This document shows, one piece after another, positions 7,567 through 15,894 of a DNA stretch of 64,000 bases. This DNA is from Polymorphospora lycopeni. GTDB lineage: Bacteria; Actinomycetota; Actinomycetes; Mycobacteriales; Micromonosporaceae. The stretch covers positions 53,922-117,921 of the forward strand of contig NZ_JBCGDC010000006.1 in the NCBI RefSeq assembly GCF_042237075.1, given 5' to 3'. The position numbers were made by a program, and so were the translations under genes. The notes beneath the pieces are model-generated. The model worked only from the letters and a program-made list of their open reading frames with translations, ran no database searches and was not told the origin of the DNA. Positions within the stretch are counted from its first letter, which is position 1. Every line of letters starts with the position of its first letter.

Positions 7567-8196
7567 ATGCGCCTGATCATCCTCGGGCCACCCGGCTCCG
7601 GCCGGGAAACTGTCGCCGAAGTCCTCGCCGCGGATATGGGTGTCCCGACGATCACCGCCAGAGACACCTTTCAGAGCGGGGTCCGGGCGAACACCCCCGC
7701 TGCGGTCGAGGCCATGCGCCTGATGAGGACCGGCCGTCTCGTACCGAAACGGGTGGGGCTGGCCCTGCTCCGCGACCGCTTGACGCGGCCCGCCACCGTC
7801 ACCGGATTCGTCCTCGACGGTTTCCCGAGCCACGCCGGATCGCCCGAGGCCATCGACGTCATGCTCGCCGACGTCGGGGCGACCGTCGACCGGGTCGTCG
7901 ACCTGGTCCTGCCCGACGCCGAGGCGGTCCGCCGGATCGTCGGGCGCCGCGTCTGCCGGGGCTGCAGCAGACGCTGGTCGGCCGACGACGCCGTCCCCGG
8001 CCGTGAGGTCTGCGACGGCTGCGGCGGCGAGATCTTCCAGCGTCCGGACGACGACGCCGATCTCGTCGCCGACCAACTCCGGTCGTACCGGGCGCACATG
8101 GCGCACGTGGTCGACCACTACCAGTCGCTTGGCAGGCTGATCTGCGTCGACGCCGCTCTGCCACCGACGGAGATCGCGGCCAGGGTGCTCGCCTGA
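7567..8196 (+). CDS. Adenylate-kinase-like nucleoside monophosphate kinase homologue
   Basis: The 209-residue protein has the fold order of adenylate kinase: P-loop GPPGSGRET (7-15), NMP-binding region, GFVLDGFPSH (80-89), and a zinc LID with Cys130, Cys133, Cys149 and Cys152. Known catalytic residues differ from the enzyme: P-loop Lys13 is Arg, and the positions matching E. coli Arg36, Arg88 and Arg167 are Gln36, Ser88 and Gln170. The zinc knuckle is intact, as in Gram-positive Adk. This is probably a diverged paralogue with altered or lost activity rather than the essential adk, which normally follows secY. A TAGGCT box lies 6 nt before the ATG. Confidence 0.82.
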   Translation: MRLIILGPPGSGRETVAEVLAADMGVPTITARDTFQSGVRANTPAAVEAMRLMRTGRLVPKRVGLALLRDRLTRPATVTGFVLDGFPSHAGSPEAIDVMLADVGATVDRVVDLVLPDAEAVRRIVGRRVCRGCSRRWSADDAVPGREVCDGCGGEIFQRPDDDADLVADQLRSYRAHMAHVVDHYQSLGRLICVDAALPPTEIAARVLA

Positions 8197-8256
8197 TCGG
8201 TTTCGCCCGCCCGGTCCCGCCGTTCCTCCCGGCCCCGACGGACGCCGGGCGCGGGA

Positions 8257-10134
8257 TCAGCGGGCGGCGAGGGTACGGGCGGCTCCCGTCACCGCGTCGA
8301 CGCCGATGCCGGCGGCGTCCATGAGCTGGGCCGTCGTGCCCGAGGTGGGCAGGCCGCGGACCGCGAGGTGACTCATCCGGATCGGCTCGCCGAGGTCGGC
8401 GAGCGCCTCCAGGATGGCGGCGCCGATGCCGCCCTGCGGGTAGTGGTCCTCGACCACGACGAGCCGGCCGCCGGTGATCCGTACCGCCTCGACCAGGGCG
8501 TCCCGGTCGATGGGCTTGACGGAGTAGAGGTCGATGACGCGGGCGGCGATGCCGTCGGCGGCCAGCCGGTCGGCGGCGGCCAGGCAGTTGTGCACGGTGA
8601 CGCCGGCACCGATGAGCGCGACCTGGTCGCCGGGGCCGCCGCGCAGCTGCTTGCTGCCGCCGATCGGGAAGGTGTCGCCGTTGTCGTACAGGACCGGGTA
8701 GGAGCCGCGGGTGGTGCGCACGTAGCTGACGCCGGGCAGGTCCACGGTCTGCGCGACGAGCGCCGCGCAGGAGACCGCGTCGCTGGGGTAGAGCACGGTC
8801 GAGCCGTACACGGCCCGCAGCGCGGCGATGTCCTCCAGCGCCATCTGCGACGGGCCGTCGGCGCCGATCTCGACGCCGGCGTGGGAGCCGGCGAGCTTGA
8901 TCTCGGCGCCGGAGATGCCGGCCATCCGGATGAAGTCGTACGCCCGGGACAGGAACGCGGCGAAGGTGGCGGCGAACGGCCGGTAGCCGCGTACCTGCAG
9001 GCCGACGGCGGCGCCGACCAGTTGCTGCTCGGCGATGTAGATCTCGAAGAAGCGGTCCGGGAAGGCGTCGGCGAACGCCTCGGTGCGGGTGGAGTCGCTG
9101 ACCTCGCCGTCGAGTACGACGACGTCGGGGCGGGCGGCCAGCGCCAGCAGCGCCTCCCCGTACGCCTTGCGGGTGGCGACCTTGGCGCCGCGCTCGTAGC
9201 GGGGCAGGTCGGGGGCGGGGCCGCGGGCGGGGGTGGTCACGGCGGGCTGGCCGGGGGCCGGCATCGGCGCGGCGACGGTGATCGAGCGTACGCCGCCGAG
9301 GGCGGTGACGGCGCGGTCGGCGATGTCGGCCGGGAGGGCCTTGCCGTGCCAGCCGGGCTTGTCCTCGACGTCGGGTACGCCCCGGCCCTTGATCGTGCGG
9401 GCGAGTAGCACGGTCGGGCCGGTGGCCGTACGGGCGGTGCGCAGGGCGTCGTCGATCGAGGTCAGGTCGTGGCCGTCGACGACCATCGCACGGCAGCCGA
9501 ACGCCTCGGCGCGCCGGCGGTAGGTGTCGAGGTCCCATTCGAGTTCGGTGGTCCCCCGCTGGCCGTACCGGTTGACGTCGACGATCGCGGTCAGGTTGCG
9601 CAGCCCGTAGTGGCCGGCCTTGTCGAGCGCCTCCCAGATCGAGCCCTCGGCGGTCTCGCTGTCGCCGCAGAGCACCCAGACGTGGTACGGCAGCTTGTCG
9701 AGGCGCAGGCCGGCGAGCGCGATGCCGACGCCGGCCGGCAGGCCCTGGCCCAGCGAGCCGGTGGCGACGTCGACCCACGGCAGTGCCGGGGTCGGATGGC
9801 CCTGCAGCCGCGACCCGAACTTGCGGTACGTCCCGACGAGTTCGTCGTCGCTGATCACGCCGGCGGCTTTGAAGACGGAGTACAGCAGCGGGGAGGCGTG
9901 CCCCTTGGAGAAGATCAGGTGATCGTTGGTGGGGGCCTTCGGGGCGGACCAGTCGTAGCGGAGGTGCCGGGCGAGCAGGACGGCGAGCAGGTCGGCCGCC
10001 GACAGGCTGGACGTCGGGTGGCCGGAGCCGGCCGCACCGCTGCTGCGGATCGAGTCGACCCTGAGCTGGGCGGCGAGGTCGCGCAGGGCGACGAGTTCGC
10101 TGTCGGGCAGGATCCGGGTCGTTTCGGTGGTCAT
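8257..10134 (-). CDS. tkt: Transketolase
   Basis: The 625-residue protein interconverts sugar phosphates in the pentose phosphate pathway using thiamine diphosphate. Domains are in the usual order: the ThDP-binding PP domain (GSGHPTSSLSAADLLAVL, SKGHASPLLYS, GDSETAEGSIWEA with the Mg-binding GDxxxxEG pattern), the Pyr domain (with the activating Glu in EIYIAEQQLVGAAVGL) and the C-terminal domain (ALIGAGVTVHNCLAAADRL). At 625 residues it is a little shorter than bacterial TktA (~660-700), matching the shorter actinobacterial subtype. The ATG at 10134 follows a good GGAGG; an upstream in-frame GTG at 10227 is not supported. Confidence 0.92.
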   Translation of the reverse strand: MTTETTRILPDSELVALRDLAAQLRVDSIRSSGAAGSGHPTSSLSAADLLAVLLARHLRYDWSAPKAPTNDHLIFSKGHASPLLYSVFKAAGVISDDELVGTYRKFGSRLQGHPTPALPWVDVATGSLGQGLPAGVGIALAGLRLDKLPYHVWVLCGDSETAEGSIWEALDKAGHYGLRNLTAIVDVNRYGQRGTTELEWDLDTYRRRAEAFGCRAMVVDGHDLTSIDDALRTARTATGPTVLLARTIKGRGVPDVEDKPGWHGKALPADIADRAVTALGGVRSITVAAPMPAPGQPAVTTPARGPAPDLPRYERGAKVATRKAYGEALLALAARPDVVVLDGEVSDSTRTEAFADAFPDRFFEIYIAEQQLVGAAVGLQVRGYRPFAATFAAFLSRAYDFIRMAGISGAEIKLAGSHAGVEIGADGPSQMALEDIAALRAVYGSTVLYPSDAVSCAALVAQTVDLPGVSYVRTTRGSYPVLYDNGDTFPIGGSKQLRGGPGDQVALIGAGVTVHNCLAAADRLAADGIAARVIDLYSVKPIDRDALVEAVRITGGRLVVVEDHYPQGGIGAAILEALADLGEPIRMSHLAVRGLPTSGTTAQLMDAAGIGVDAVTGAARTLAAR

Positions 10135-10280
10135 GCACGCCTCCAACCGCCGGCGGTCGCCGAGTACCGGGACTCCCCACCGGGCCGGCCGACAAACCCG
10201 GAAGGCGGGGCCGCCACTACCCGACACGGCTGTCTGGTGGCGGCGGACCGCCCACTGATAAACTCACGACCGTCGATCAA

Positions 10281-10652
10281 TTGCGGACCTCGGCAGCGGC
10301 GAGCAGCGCCGACGTGTCGTCGTACGCCAACAGCACCCAGGCTCCGGTCCAGTACACCCGGACGACGACCACGACCTCGAAGGTGACGATCAGCGCCTCG
10401 ATCAGCGGCGGCGTGGGGGTGGTCGAATCCGAGATCAGCTACACCAACGAGCAGACCGTCTCCCTCAGCGAGCAGATCAGCCTGGCGATCCCGGCGCGCA
10501 CCGTTCTCAACCTCACCGTCCGCTACACGCAGACGCCCTGGACCCTGTCCTACTCCGGATTGTTTGGGACCAGCCACGGAACAGCCGTCAGCAGGGTTCC
10601 GGTGGGACTGTGCATCAGCACGATCACCGCGCCCACGCCGCCCCCGCCGTGA
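10281..10652 (+). CDS. Aerolysin/ETX-like beta-rich protein, probably truncated
   Basis: The 123-codon frame encodes a Ser/Thr-rich beta-strand pattern: YANSTQAPVQYTRTTTTTSK, then EISYTNEQTVSLSEQISLAI, then PARTVLNLTVRYTQTPWTLS. Alternating Thr/Ser strands followed by a Pro-Ala-x-Thr turn resemble the pore-forming module of ETX/MTX2 (aerolysin-fold) proteins, but this is motif-level inference. There is no signal peptide, the only start is a TTG at 10281, and no ribosome site is visible, so the 5' part may be lost. Base composition is less GC-rich than neighbouring genes. The tail ends in a proline run. Confidence 0.4.
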   Translation: MRTSAAASSADVSSYANSTQAPVQYTRTTTTTSKVTISASISGGVGVVESEISYTNEQTVSLSEQISLAIPARTVLNLTVRYTQTPWTLSYSGLFGTSHGTAVSRVPVGLCISTITAPTPPPP

Positions 10653-10759
10653 TCCGGCCGCGCCGGGCGCGCCCGCGCGGGCCGGCCCGCTGATCCCGGC
10701 GCCACCACGACGACCGGCCCGCGCCGCTCCCGCGCGCTGTCACCGACGGGGTGCGCCGC

Positions 10760-11077
10760 TCACAGCTCGAACAGGTCGCGCATCGCCTCGCCCAGCCGGA
10801 CCATGCTCGCGCCGGTCACCATGCCGAGCCGTTCGGCGCCGGCGACGATCGGCATCCGGCGCATGCGGTTGACGACGACGACCCCGGACAGCGGGTCGCT
10901 CTCGGCGAGCGGCACCACGAACGGGGGAAGTTCGGTCGCGCCGCGCTGGCGGACGATCGGCGCGCAGTACGGCGCCGCGCTCGGCCGGTCGTTGTGCGCG
11001 TCTCCGGACAGTACGACGACCCGGTACCGCATATCTCCGCGACCGCTGCCGATCGTCCAGATCTCGCCGCGGTTCAC
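10760..11077 (-). CDS. MazF/PemK-type toxin (endoribonuclease)
   Basis: The 105-residue protein begins VNRGEIWTIGSG, the conserved MazF start, followed by YRVVVLSGDAHN, the strand LPPFVVPLAESDPLSGVVVVNRMRR and the C-terminal helix MVRLGEAMRDLFEL. The family cleaves mRNA or tRNA at short sequences and is neutralised by its antitoxin. GTG at 11077 overlaps the antitoxin stop by 4 bp, so toxin translation is coupled to the antitoxin. Confidence 0.85.
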   Translation of the reverse strand: MNRGEIWTIGSGRGDMRYRVVVLSGDAHNDRPSAAPYCAPIVRQRGATELPPFVVPLAESDPLSGVVVVNRMRRMPIVAGAERLGMVTGASMVRLGEAMRDLFEL

Positions 11078-11340
11078 GCCGCCTCGGACAGGTCGGTCCA
11101 GCCGGATCCGGTCCGGTCGGCCTCGATCCGGTCGGCGAGCCGGTCGAATCCGTCGAGTTCCTCGCGGATGCCGGGGTTGGCGGCCATCCAGTCGTCCTGC
11201 CGGCGGGCGGCGTCGCGTAGTGCCTCCCGCCGGGCCACCCGGTCCATCCAGGCGGACAGGCTGAGCCCGGCGTGCCGGGCGGCGACTCGGGCGCGGGCCA
11301 GGGTATCGGCGTTGAGGCTGAGCGTGACCTTCTCTGCCAT
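11074..11340 (-). CDS. MazE-like antitoxin
   Basis: The 88-residue protein starts MAEKVTLSLNADTLARARVA, a ribbon-helix-helix-like N-terminus, followed by a helical acidic tail (REELDGFDRLADRIEADRTG) suited to wrap the toxin. The ATG at 11340 is used; the frame extends upstream without conserved sequence. It is the first gene of a toxin-antitoxin operon and probably binds its own promoter at the palindrome just upstream. Confidence 0.82.
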   Translation of the reverse strand: MAEKVTLSLNADTLARARVAARHAGLSLSAWMDRVARREALRDAARRQDDWMAANPGIREELDGFDRLADRIEADRTGSGWTDLSEAA

Positions 11341-11350
11341 ACCAGCGATG

Positions 11351-11377
11351 GTACGCCCGGTGGTACCAGGCACGGTA
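11351..11377. promoter_or_regulatory. Candidate antitoxin operator, repeated GGTACC/GTAC half-sites
   Basis: TGGTACCA (11361-11368) is a perfect palindrome, flanked by further GTAC cores at 11351 and 11375. The cluster begins about 10 bp upstream of the antitoxin ATG, where autoregulatory operators of this family sit. Confidence 0.5.
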
Positions 11378-11521
11378 CGGTCTCCGGGCCGACGCGCGGT
11401 GGCGTCGACGGCGGCGGTCGACGGGTGCCGCAGCGGCGGGCCGGCCGGCAGGGGAGGATGTGGAGGGCGCCGCCGGTGGTGCGGTGGCCGCGCCACAAAG
11501 CAAAAATGGGGAAGGGAACAC

Positions 11522-13189
11522 ATGGACGACGCGACCGGCTTCGCCGAACTGGGACTGCGGCCGGAACTGTTGCGCGCGATCTCCGGTCTCGGTTACGAGG
11601 AACCCACCCCGATCCAGCGGGAGGCGATCCCGCCGCTGGTCGACGGCCGTGACCTGCTGGGTCAGGCGGCGACCGGCACCGGCAAGACGGCGGCGTTCGC
11701 GCTGCCGCTGCTGCACCGGATGCGGGCCGAGGGCGGTGGCCCCAACCCGGACGCGCTGGTCCTGGTGCCGACCCGGGAGCTGGCCATCCAGGTCTGCGAG
11801 GCGGTGCACCGCTACGGCCGCGAGCTGGGTGCGCGGGTGCTGCCGATCTACGGCGGGCAGCCGATCGTACGGCAGTTGCGGGCCCTCGAACGCGGGGTGG
11901 ACGTGGTCGTCGCCACGCCGGGGCGGGCGCTGGACCACATCGGGCGCGGCACGCTCGACCTGTCCGACATCCGGACGGTGGTGCTCGACGAGGCCGACGA
12001 GATGCTCGACATGGGATTCGCCGAGGACATCGAGGCGATCCTGCAGGAGGTGCCGGAGCGGCGGCAGACGGTGCTCTTCTCGGCCACCATGCCGCCGCGG
12101 ATCGACGCGCTGGCCCGCAGCCATCTGCGGGACGAGGTCCGCATCCAGATCGGGCGCGAGCCGGCGCCGGCCGGGGAGACGCCGCGCGTGCGGCAGGCGG
12201 CCTACCTGGTGGCGCGGGCCCACAAGCCGGCCGCGCTGGGCCGGGTCCTCGATGTCGAGGCGCCGACCGCGGCGATCGTGTTCTGCCGGCGGCGGGACGA
12301 GGTCGACGAGCTGACCGAGACGCTCAACGGGCGCGGCTACCGGGCCGAGGCCCTGCACGGCGGGATGAGCCAGGAACAGCGCGACCGGGTGATGACCCGG
12401 CTGCGCAACGGCACCGCCGACCTGCTGGTCGCCACCGACGTCGCGGCCCGCGGCCTGGACATCGAGCAGCTCACCCATGTGGTCAACTACGACGTCCCGT
12501 CGGCGCCGGAGTCGTACGTGCACCGGATCGGCCGGGTGGGTCGGGCCGGTCGTGAGGGGGTGGCGATCACCCTGGCGGAGCCGCGCGAGCACGGGATGCT
12601 GCGGACCATCGAACGGGTGACCCGGCAGCGGATCGCGATGGAGAAGGTGCCGACGACCGCGGACCTGCGGGCCCGGCGGTTGGAGCTGACCCGGGCGGCG
12701 CTGCACGAGAGCATCCTGGAGGACGACCTGACCCGGTTCCGGGTCGTCGTGGAGTCGCTGACCGACGAGTTCGACGTGATGGACGTGGCGCTCGCGGCGG
12801 TGAAGCTGGCGCACGAGGCCAGCGGTGCGGCGGCCGACGAGGAGGAGATTCCGGAGGTCGCGGTCCAGGCCCGGCCGGCGGGTCGGGGTCGGTCCCGGCC
12901 CGGTGGCCGGGAGGACCGGCGGGGGCGGGCTCCCGCCGAGGGCATGACCCGGTTGTTCGTCAGTGCCGGGCGCAGCGCGGGCATCCGGCCGCAGGACCTG
13001 GTAGGTGCGATCGCCGGGGAGTCGCGGCTGTCCGGCCGCGAGATCGGCGCGATCGAGATCGCCGACCGGTTCTCGCTGGTCGAGGTGCCGGAGTCGGCGG
13101 CGCGGGACGTGATCGCGGCGCTGCGCGGCACGACCGTCAAGGGCAAGAAGGTCACGATACGGCGGGAGCGCGCCGACGCCGGTCACTGA
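11522..13189 (+). CDS. deaD: DEAD-box ATP-dependent RNA helicase (CsdA/DeaD type)
   Basis: The 555-residue enzyme unwinds structured RNA, for ribosome assembly or mRNA turnover. Helicase motifs occur in order: F-Q motif (GFAELGLRPELLRAISGLGY then PTPIQ), Walker A AATGTGKT, PTRELA, GG, TPGR, DEAD, SAT, VATDVAARGLDIE and HRIGRVGRAGR. An acidic linker (DEEEIPEV) and an Arg/Gly stretch follow, then a C-terminal DbpA-type RNA-binding domain (MTRLFVSAGRSAGIRPQDLV to GKKVTIRRERA). GGGAAGGGAAC precedes the ATG at 11522. Confidence 0.94.
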   Translation: MDDATGFAELGLRPELLRAISGLGYEEPTPIQREAIPPLVDGRDLLGQAATGTGKTAAFALPLLHRMRAEGGGPNPDALVLVPTRELAIQVCEAVHRYGRELGARVLPIYGGQPIVRQLRALERGVDVVVATPGRALDHIGRGTLDLSDIRTVVLDEADEMLDMGFAEDIEAILQEVPERRQTVLFSATMPPRIDALARSHLRDEVRIQIGREPAPAGETPRVRQAAYLVARAHKPAALGRVLDVEAPTAAIVFCRRRDEVDELTETLNGRGYRAEALHGGMSQEQRDRVMTRLRNGTADLLVATDVAARGLDIEQLTHVVNYDVPSAPESYVHRIGRVGRAGREGVAITLAEPREHGMLRTIERVTRQRIAMEKVPTTADLRARRLELTRAALHESILEDDLTRFRVVVESLTDEFDVMDVALAAVKLAHEASGAAADEEEIPEVAVQARPAGRGRSRPGGREDRRGRAPAEGMTRLFVSAGRSAGIRPQDLVGAIAGESRLSGREIGAIEIADRFSLVEVPESAARDVIAALRGTTVKGKKVTIRRERADAGH

Positions 13190-13588
13190 CGGGCGGCGGC
13201 GGACCGCCTCGTGGTGTCGCCGAACCGGACCCGACCGCCGAAGGTGTGGCCCCCTCGCCCGCCTGCGGTCGGTTGGGATCCGGTCGGTCCGGTTTCCGGC
13301 GGGTGCCGGAAGCCGGTGGTGACCCGGCCGGGCGGGCCGTGGCAAGTGGTTCACCCGACGGGTGCGGCACCGACAGCGATCATGTGACCGTCGTCACAAG
13401 CCAGTGTGCACCCGTACCCGCGCGCCTACTGACGGTAACCCGACAGTCGACACGACGAGGAAATGTTTCCTCCGCTTGACACATAGGCCAACAAATATGT
13501 CCACTTGTGACACCAAGGGAACCCGACCGTTTCTGGTCGGCCCCGGCGTGACCCGCGCCGACGCCGGCCACCCATACGGGGAGGCACG
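13190..13588. other. Upstream region of the sugar transporter operon
   Basis: No gene is seen in these 399 bp. The second half becomes clearly AT-richer. It contains a Crp-type palindrome (13383-13398), a TTGACA hexamer (13476-13481) that could be a -35 box, the AT-rich stretch ACAAATATGT (13491-13500), and a second TTGTGAC half-site (13505-13511). GGGGAGG precedes the ATG at 13589. Confidence 0.55.
13383..13398. promoter_or_regulatory. Crp/GlxR-type binding site TGTGA-N6-TCACA
   Basis: TGTGACCGTCGTCACA is a perfect 16-bp palindrome matching the Crp/GlxR consensus TGTGA-N6-TCACA. It lies 190 bp upstream of the sugar-binding lipoprotein gene and about 80 bp before a TTGACA hexamer. cAMP-dependent or global carbon control of this importer is inferred. 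Confidence 0.68.
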
Positions 13589-14941
13589 ATGGCAGCTCTA
13601 CCTGGATCGTTCGCCGACGCCCGACTCGCCCGACGTACCCTGCTCGGACTCGGCCTCGCCGCCGGTGCCGCGCCGCTGCTGACCGCCTGCGGCGGCGCCT
13701 CCACCAGCGGCGCCGACGGCGGCGAGGGCGCGGTCAACTTCCTGTCCACCGAATTCACCCCGGTCGAGGAACGCCAGCGGTTCGAGACGATCCTCAGCGA
13801 ACGGGTCAAGGTCGCCCCGGTGGCGTTCAACCCGGTCAACCCCGGCGTCTTCGCCTCGACCCTGACCACCCAGGCCGACAGCGGCAACATGCAGATCAGC
13901 CTCGTCGGCGGCGTACACGGCAACCTCGCCCCGCACGCCCACCGGCTGGAAAACCTCGACGACCTGGCCAACAAGCTCGCCGACCGGCGGTTCCCGGAGG
14001 AGATCGCCGAACTCGGCCGGATCGGCGGCGCCGGCACGATGTACATCCCGTGGATGCAGGCGTCGTACGTGCTCGCCGTACACAAGCGGGCGCTGGAGTG
14101 GCTGCCGGCCGGCGCCGACGTGCAGAACCTGACGTACGACCAGTTCCTGACCTGGATGCGCGACGCGCGACGGGGCAACGGCGGCAAGCCGGTGCTCGGC
14201 CTGCCCTGCGGCCCCAAGGGCCTTTCCCACCGCTTCTACCAGGGCTACCTGCTGCCGAGCTTCACCGGCGGACAGATCACCACCTTCCGCAACCCGGACG
14301 CGGTGACCGCCTGGCAGTACATGAAGGAACTGTGGTCGGTGACCGCACCGGCCTCGACGAACTTCGAGTACATGCAGGAGCCGCTCGCCCGCGGCGAGGT
14401 CCTGGTCGCCTGGGACCACGTGGCCCGGCTGGTCAACGCCCCGGCGGCGAGCCCCGACGACTGGGTGATGGCACCCGCGCCGCGCGGCCCGAAGGGCCTG
14501 GGCTACATGCTGATCGTCGCCGGCCTCGGAATCCCGCGCGGAGCACCCGAGATGGACCTCGCCAAGTCGGTCATCGAGGCGCTGACCACCCCCGACGTCC
14601 AGACCGAGGTGCTGCGCCGCAACGCCTTCTTCCCGGTCGTCGAGGCGCCGCCCGCCGCCGACCTGCCGCCCGCGGTCGCCCTCGAGGCCGAGGCCGTACG
14701 CCGCCAGCAGGACGCCGAGGGCACCATCGTCGCGCTGCCCCCGGTCGGGATCGGCGCCCGCGACGGCGAGGTGTCGCAGATCTTCCTCAACACCTTCAAG
14801 GAGATCTGCCTCGACGGGCGGGGCGTGCAGCAGGTGCTCGACGCGCAGGCGACCCAGCTCAACACGATCCTCGACGAGGTCAAGGTGCCGTGCTGGCGGC
14901 CCGACCCGGTCGGCGCGGAGCAGACGTGCCGGGTGGCGTGA
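13589..14941 (+). CDS. Carbohydrate ABC importer substrate-binding lipoprotein
   Basis: The 450-residue extracellular solute-binding protein (family 1) has an N-terminus with a twin-arginine pair (ARRTLLGLGLA, residues 15-16) and the lipobox LTAC with Cys34 as lipidation site, so it is probably Tat-exported and anchored to the outer face of the membrane. The rest shows typical hinge and lobe segments such as TMYIPWMQASYVLAVHK and LPCGPKGLSHRFYQGYLL. It opens a four-gene operon: stop and next GTG overlap by 4 bp. The sugar bound cannot be read from sequence. Confidence 0.9.
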   Translation: MAALPGSFADARLARRTLLGLGLAAGAAPLLTACGGASTSGADGGEGAVNFLSTEFTPVEERQRFETILSERVKVAPVAFNPVNPGVFASTLTTQADSGNMQISLVGGVHGNLAPHAHRLENLDDLANKLADRRFPEEIAELGRIGGAGTMYIPWMQASYVLAVHKRALEWLPAGADVQNLTYDQFLTWMRDARRGNGGKPVLGLPCGPKGLSHRFYQGYLLPSFTGGQITTFRNPDAVTAWQYMKELWSVTAPASTNFEYMQEPLARGEVLVAWDHVARLVNAPAASPDDWVMAPAPRGPKGLGYMLIVAGLGIPRGAPEMDLAKSVIEALTTPDVQTEVLRRNAFFPVVEAPPAADLPPAVALEAEAVRRQQDAEGTIVALPPVGIGARDGEVSQIFLNTFKEICLDGRGVQQVLDAQATQLNTILDEVKVPCWRPDPVGAEQTCRVA

Positions 14942-15894
14942 CCGGCGACCCGGGCGGCGCCGCCGGGGGCGCCGCACCGGCGACGGTGCCCCGACCACCC
15001 GACCGTAAGCCCGCCGGGCCGGACCGCCCGGCCCGGGCCGCCCGGCGTCGGCCCCGGCTCCCGGTGCCGGTGCTGCTCATCGCCCCGTCGGTGGTCTTCC
15101 TGGCCGCGCTGTTCCTGTGGCCGGTGGTCGTCGGCGTCAGCCAGGCGTTCACCGGCACCGACGGCGCCACCCTGGCCCACCTGCGCCGGATGGTCGACGA
15201 CCCGTACTTCTGGCCGGCCGTACGCAACACCGCGCTGCTCATCGTCGTGCTGATCCCGCTGCAGTTCGCGTTCGCGCTGGCCATGGCGCTGCTGCTGCGC
15301 AGCCGGCCCCGGCTGTCGTCGTTCTACTTCTACGTCTGGTGCGTGCCGCTGGCGGTCAGCGACCTGGCCGCCGGCCTGATCTGGCTGTCGATCCTCACCG
15401 ACCGGGGCTACCTCAACTCGGTGCTGGCCCACCTCGGCCTCGGCGACGGCTTCGCCTGGCTGTCCTACCAGAACCCGACCACGATGTTCGTCGCGGTCCT
15501 GCTCGCCGAACTGTGGCGGGCCACCTCGCTGGTGCTGGTCATCGTCGTCGCCGGGCTGCAGAACATCCCCCGCGACTACGACGAGGCCGCCGCCGTGTTC
15601 GGCGCCGGCTACTGGCAGCGGCTGTGGCACGTCATCCTGCCCCAGCTGCGGCCCAGCCTCCAGGTCGCGCTGATCCTGCGGACCATCCTCGGCCTGCAGA
15701 CGTTCGCCGTCGCCCAGGCCCTCACCGGCCGCAACTTCCCGCTTCTGGTCGGCGAGACCTACCAGTGGTACGTCGTGCTGCAGAACGAGCGCGTCGCCGC
15801 GGCGATCGCGCTGGTCATCCTCGCCGTGTCGATCGGCACCGCGATGGTGTACCTGCGCGTGCTGCGCGACCCGAGCATCCAGGGGCGGCGATGA
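14938..15894 (+). CDS. Sugar ABC importer permease (MalF/UgpA type)
   Basis: The 318-residue protein has a disordered Pro/Arg-rich N-terminus followed by six membrane helices beginning at VPVLLIAPSVVFLAALFLW. The EAA loop that contacts the ATPase is readable as DEAAAVFGAGYWQRLWHVILPQLRPSL. GTG at 14938 overlaps the lipoprotein stop (GTGA) and the gene ends overlapping the ATG of the second permease. Confidence 0.9.
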   Translation: MTGDPGGAAGGAAPATVPRPPDRKPAGPDRPARAARRRPRLPVPVLLIAPSVVFLAALFLWPVVVGVSQAFTGTDGATLAHLRRMVDDPYFWPAVRNTALLIVVLIPLQFAFALAMALLLRSRPRLSSFYFYVWCVPLAVSDLAAGLIWLSILTDRGYLNSVLAHLGLGDGFAWLSYQNPTTMFVAVLLAELWRATSLVLVIVVAGLQNIPRDYDEAAAVFGAGYWQRLWHVILPQLRPSLQVALILRTILGLQTFAVAQALTGRNFPLLVGETYQWYVVLQNERVAAAIALVILAVSIGTAMVYLRVLRDPSIQGRR

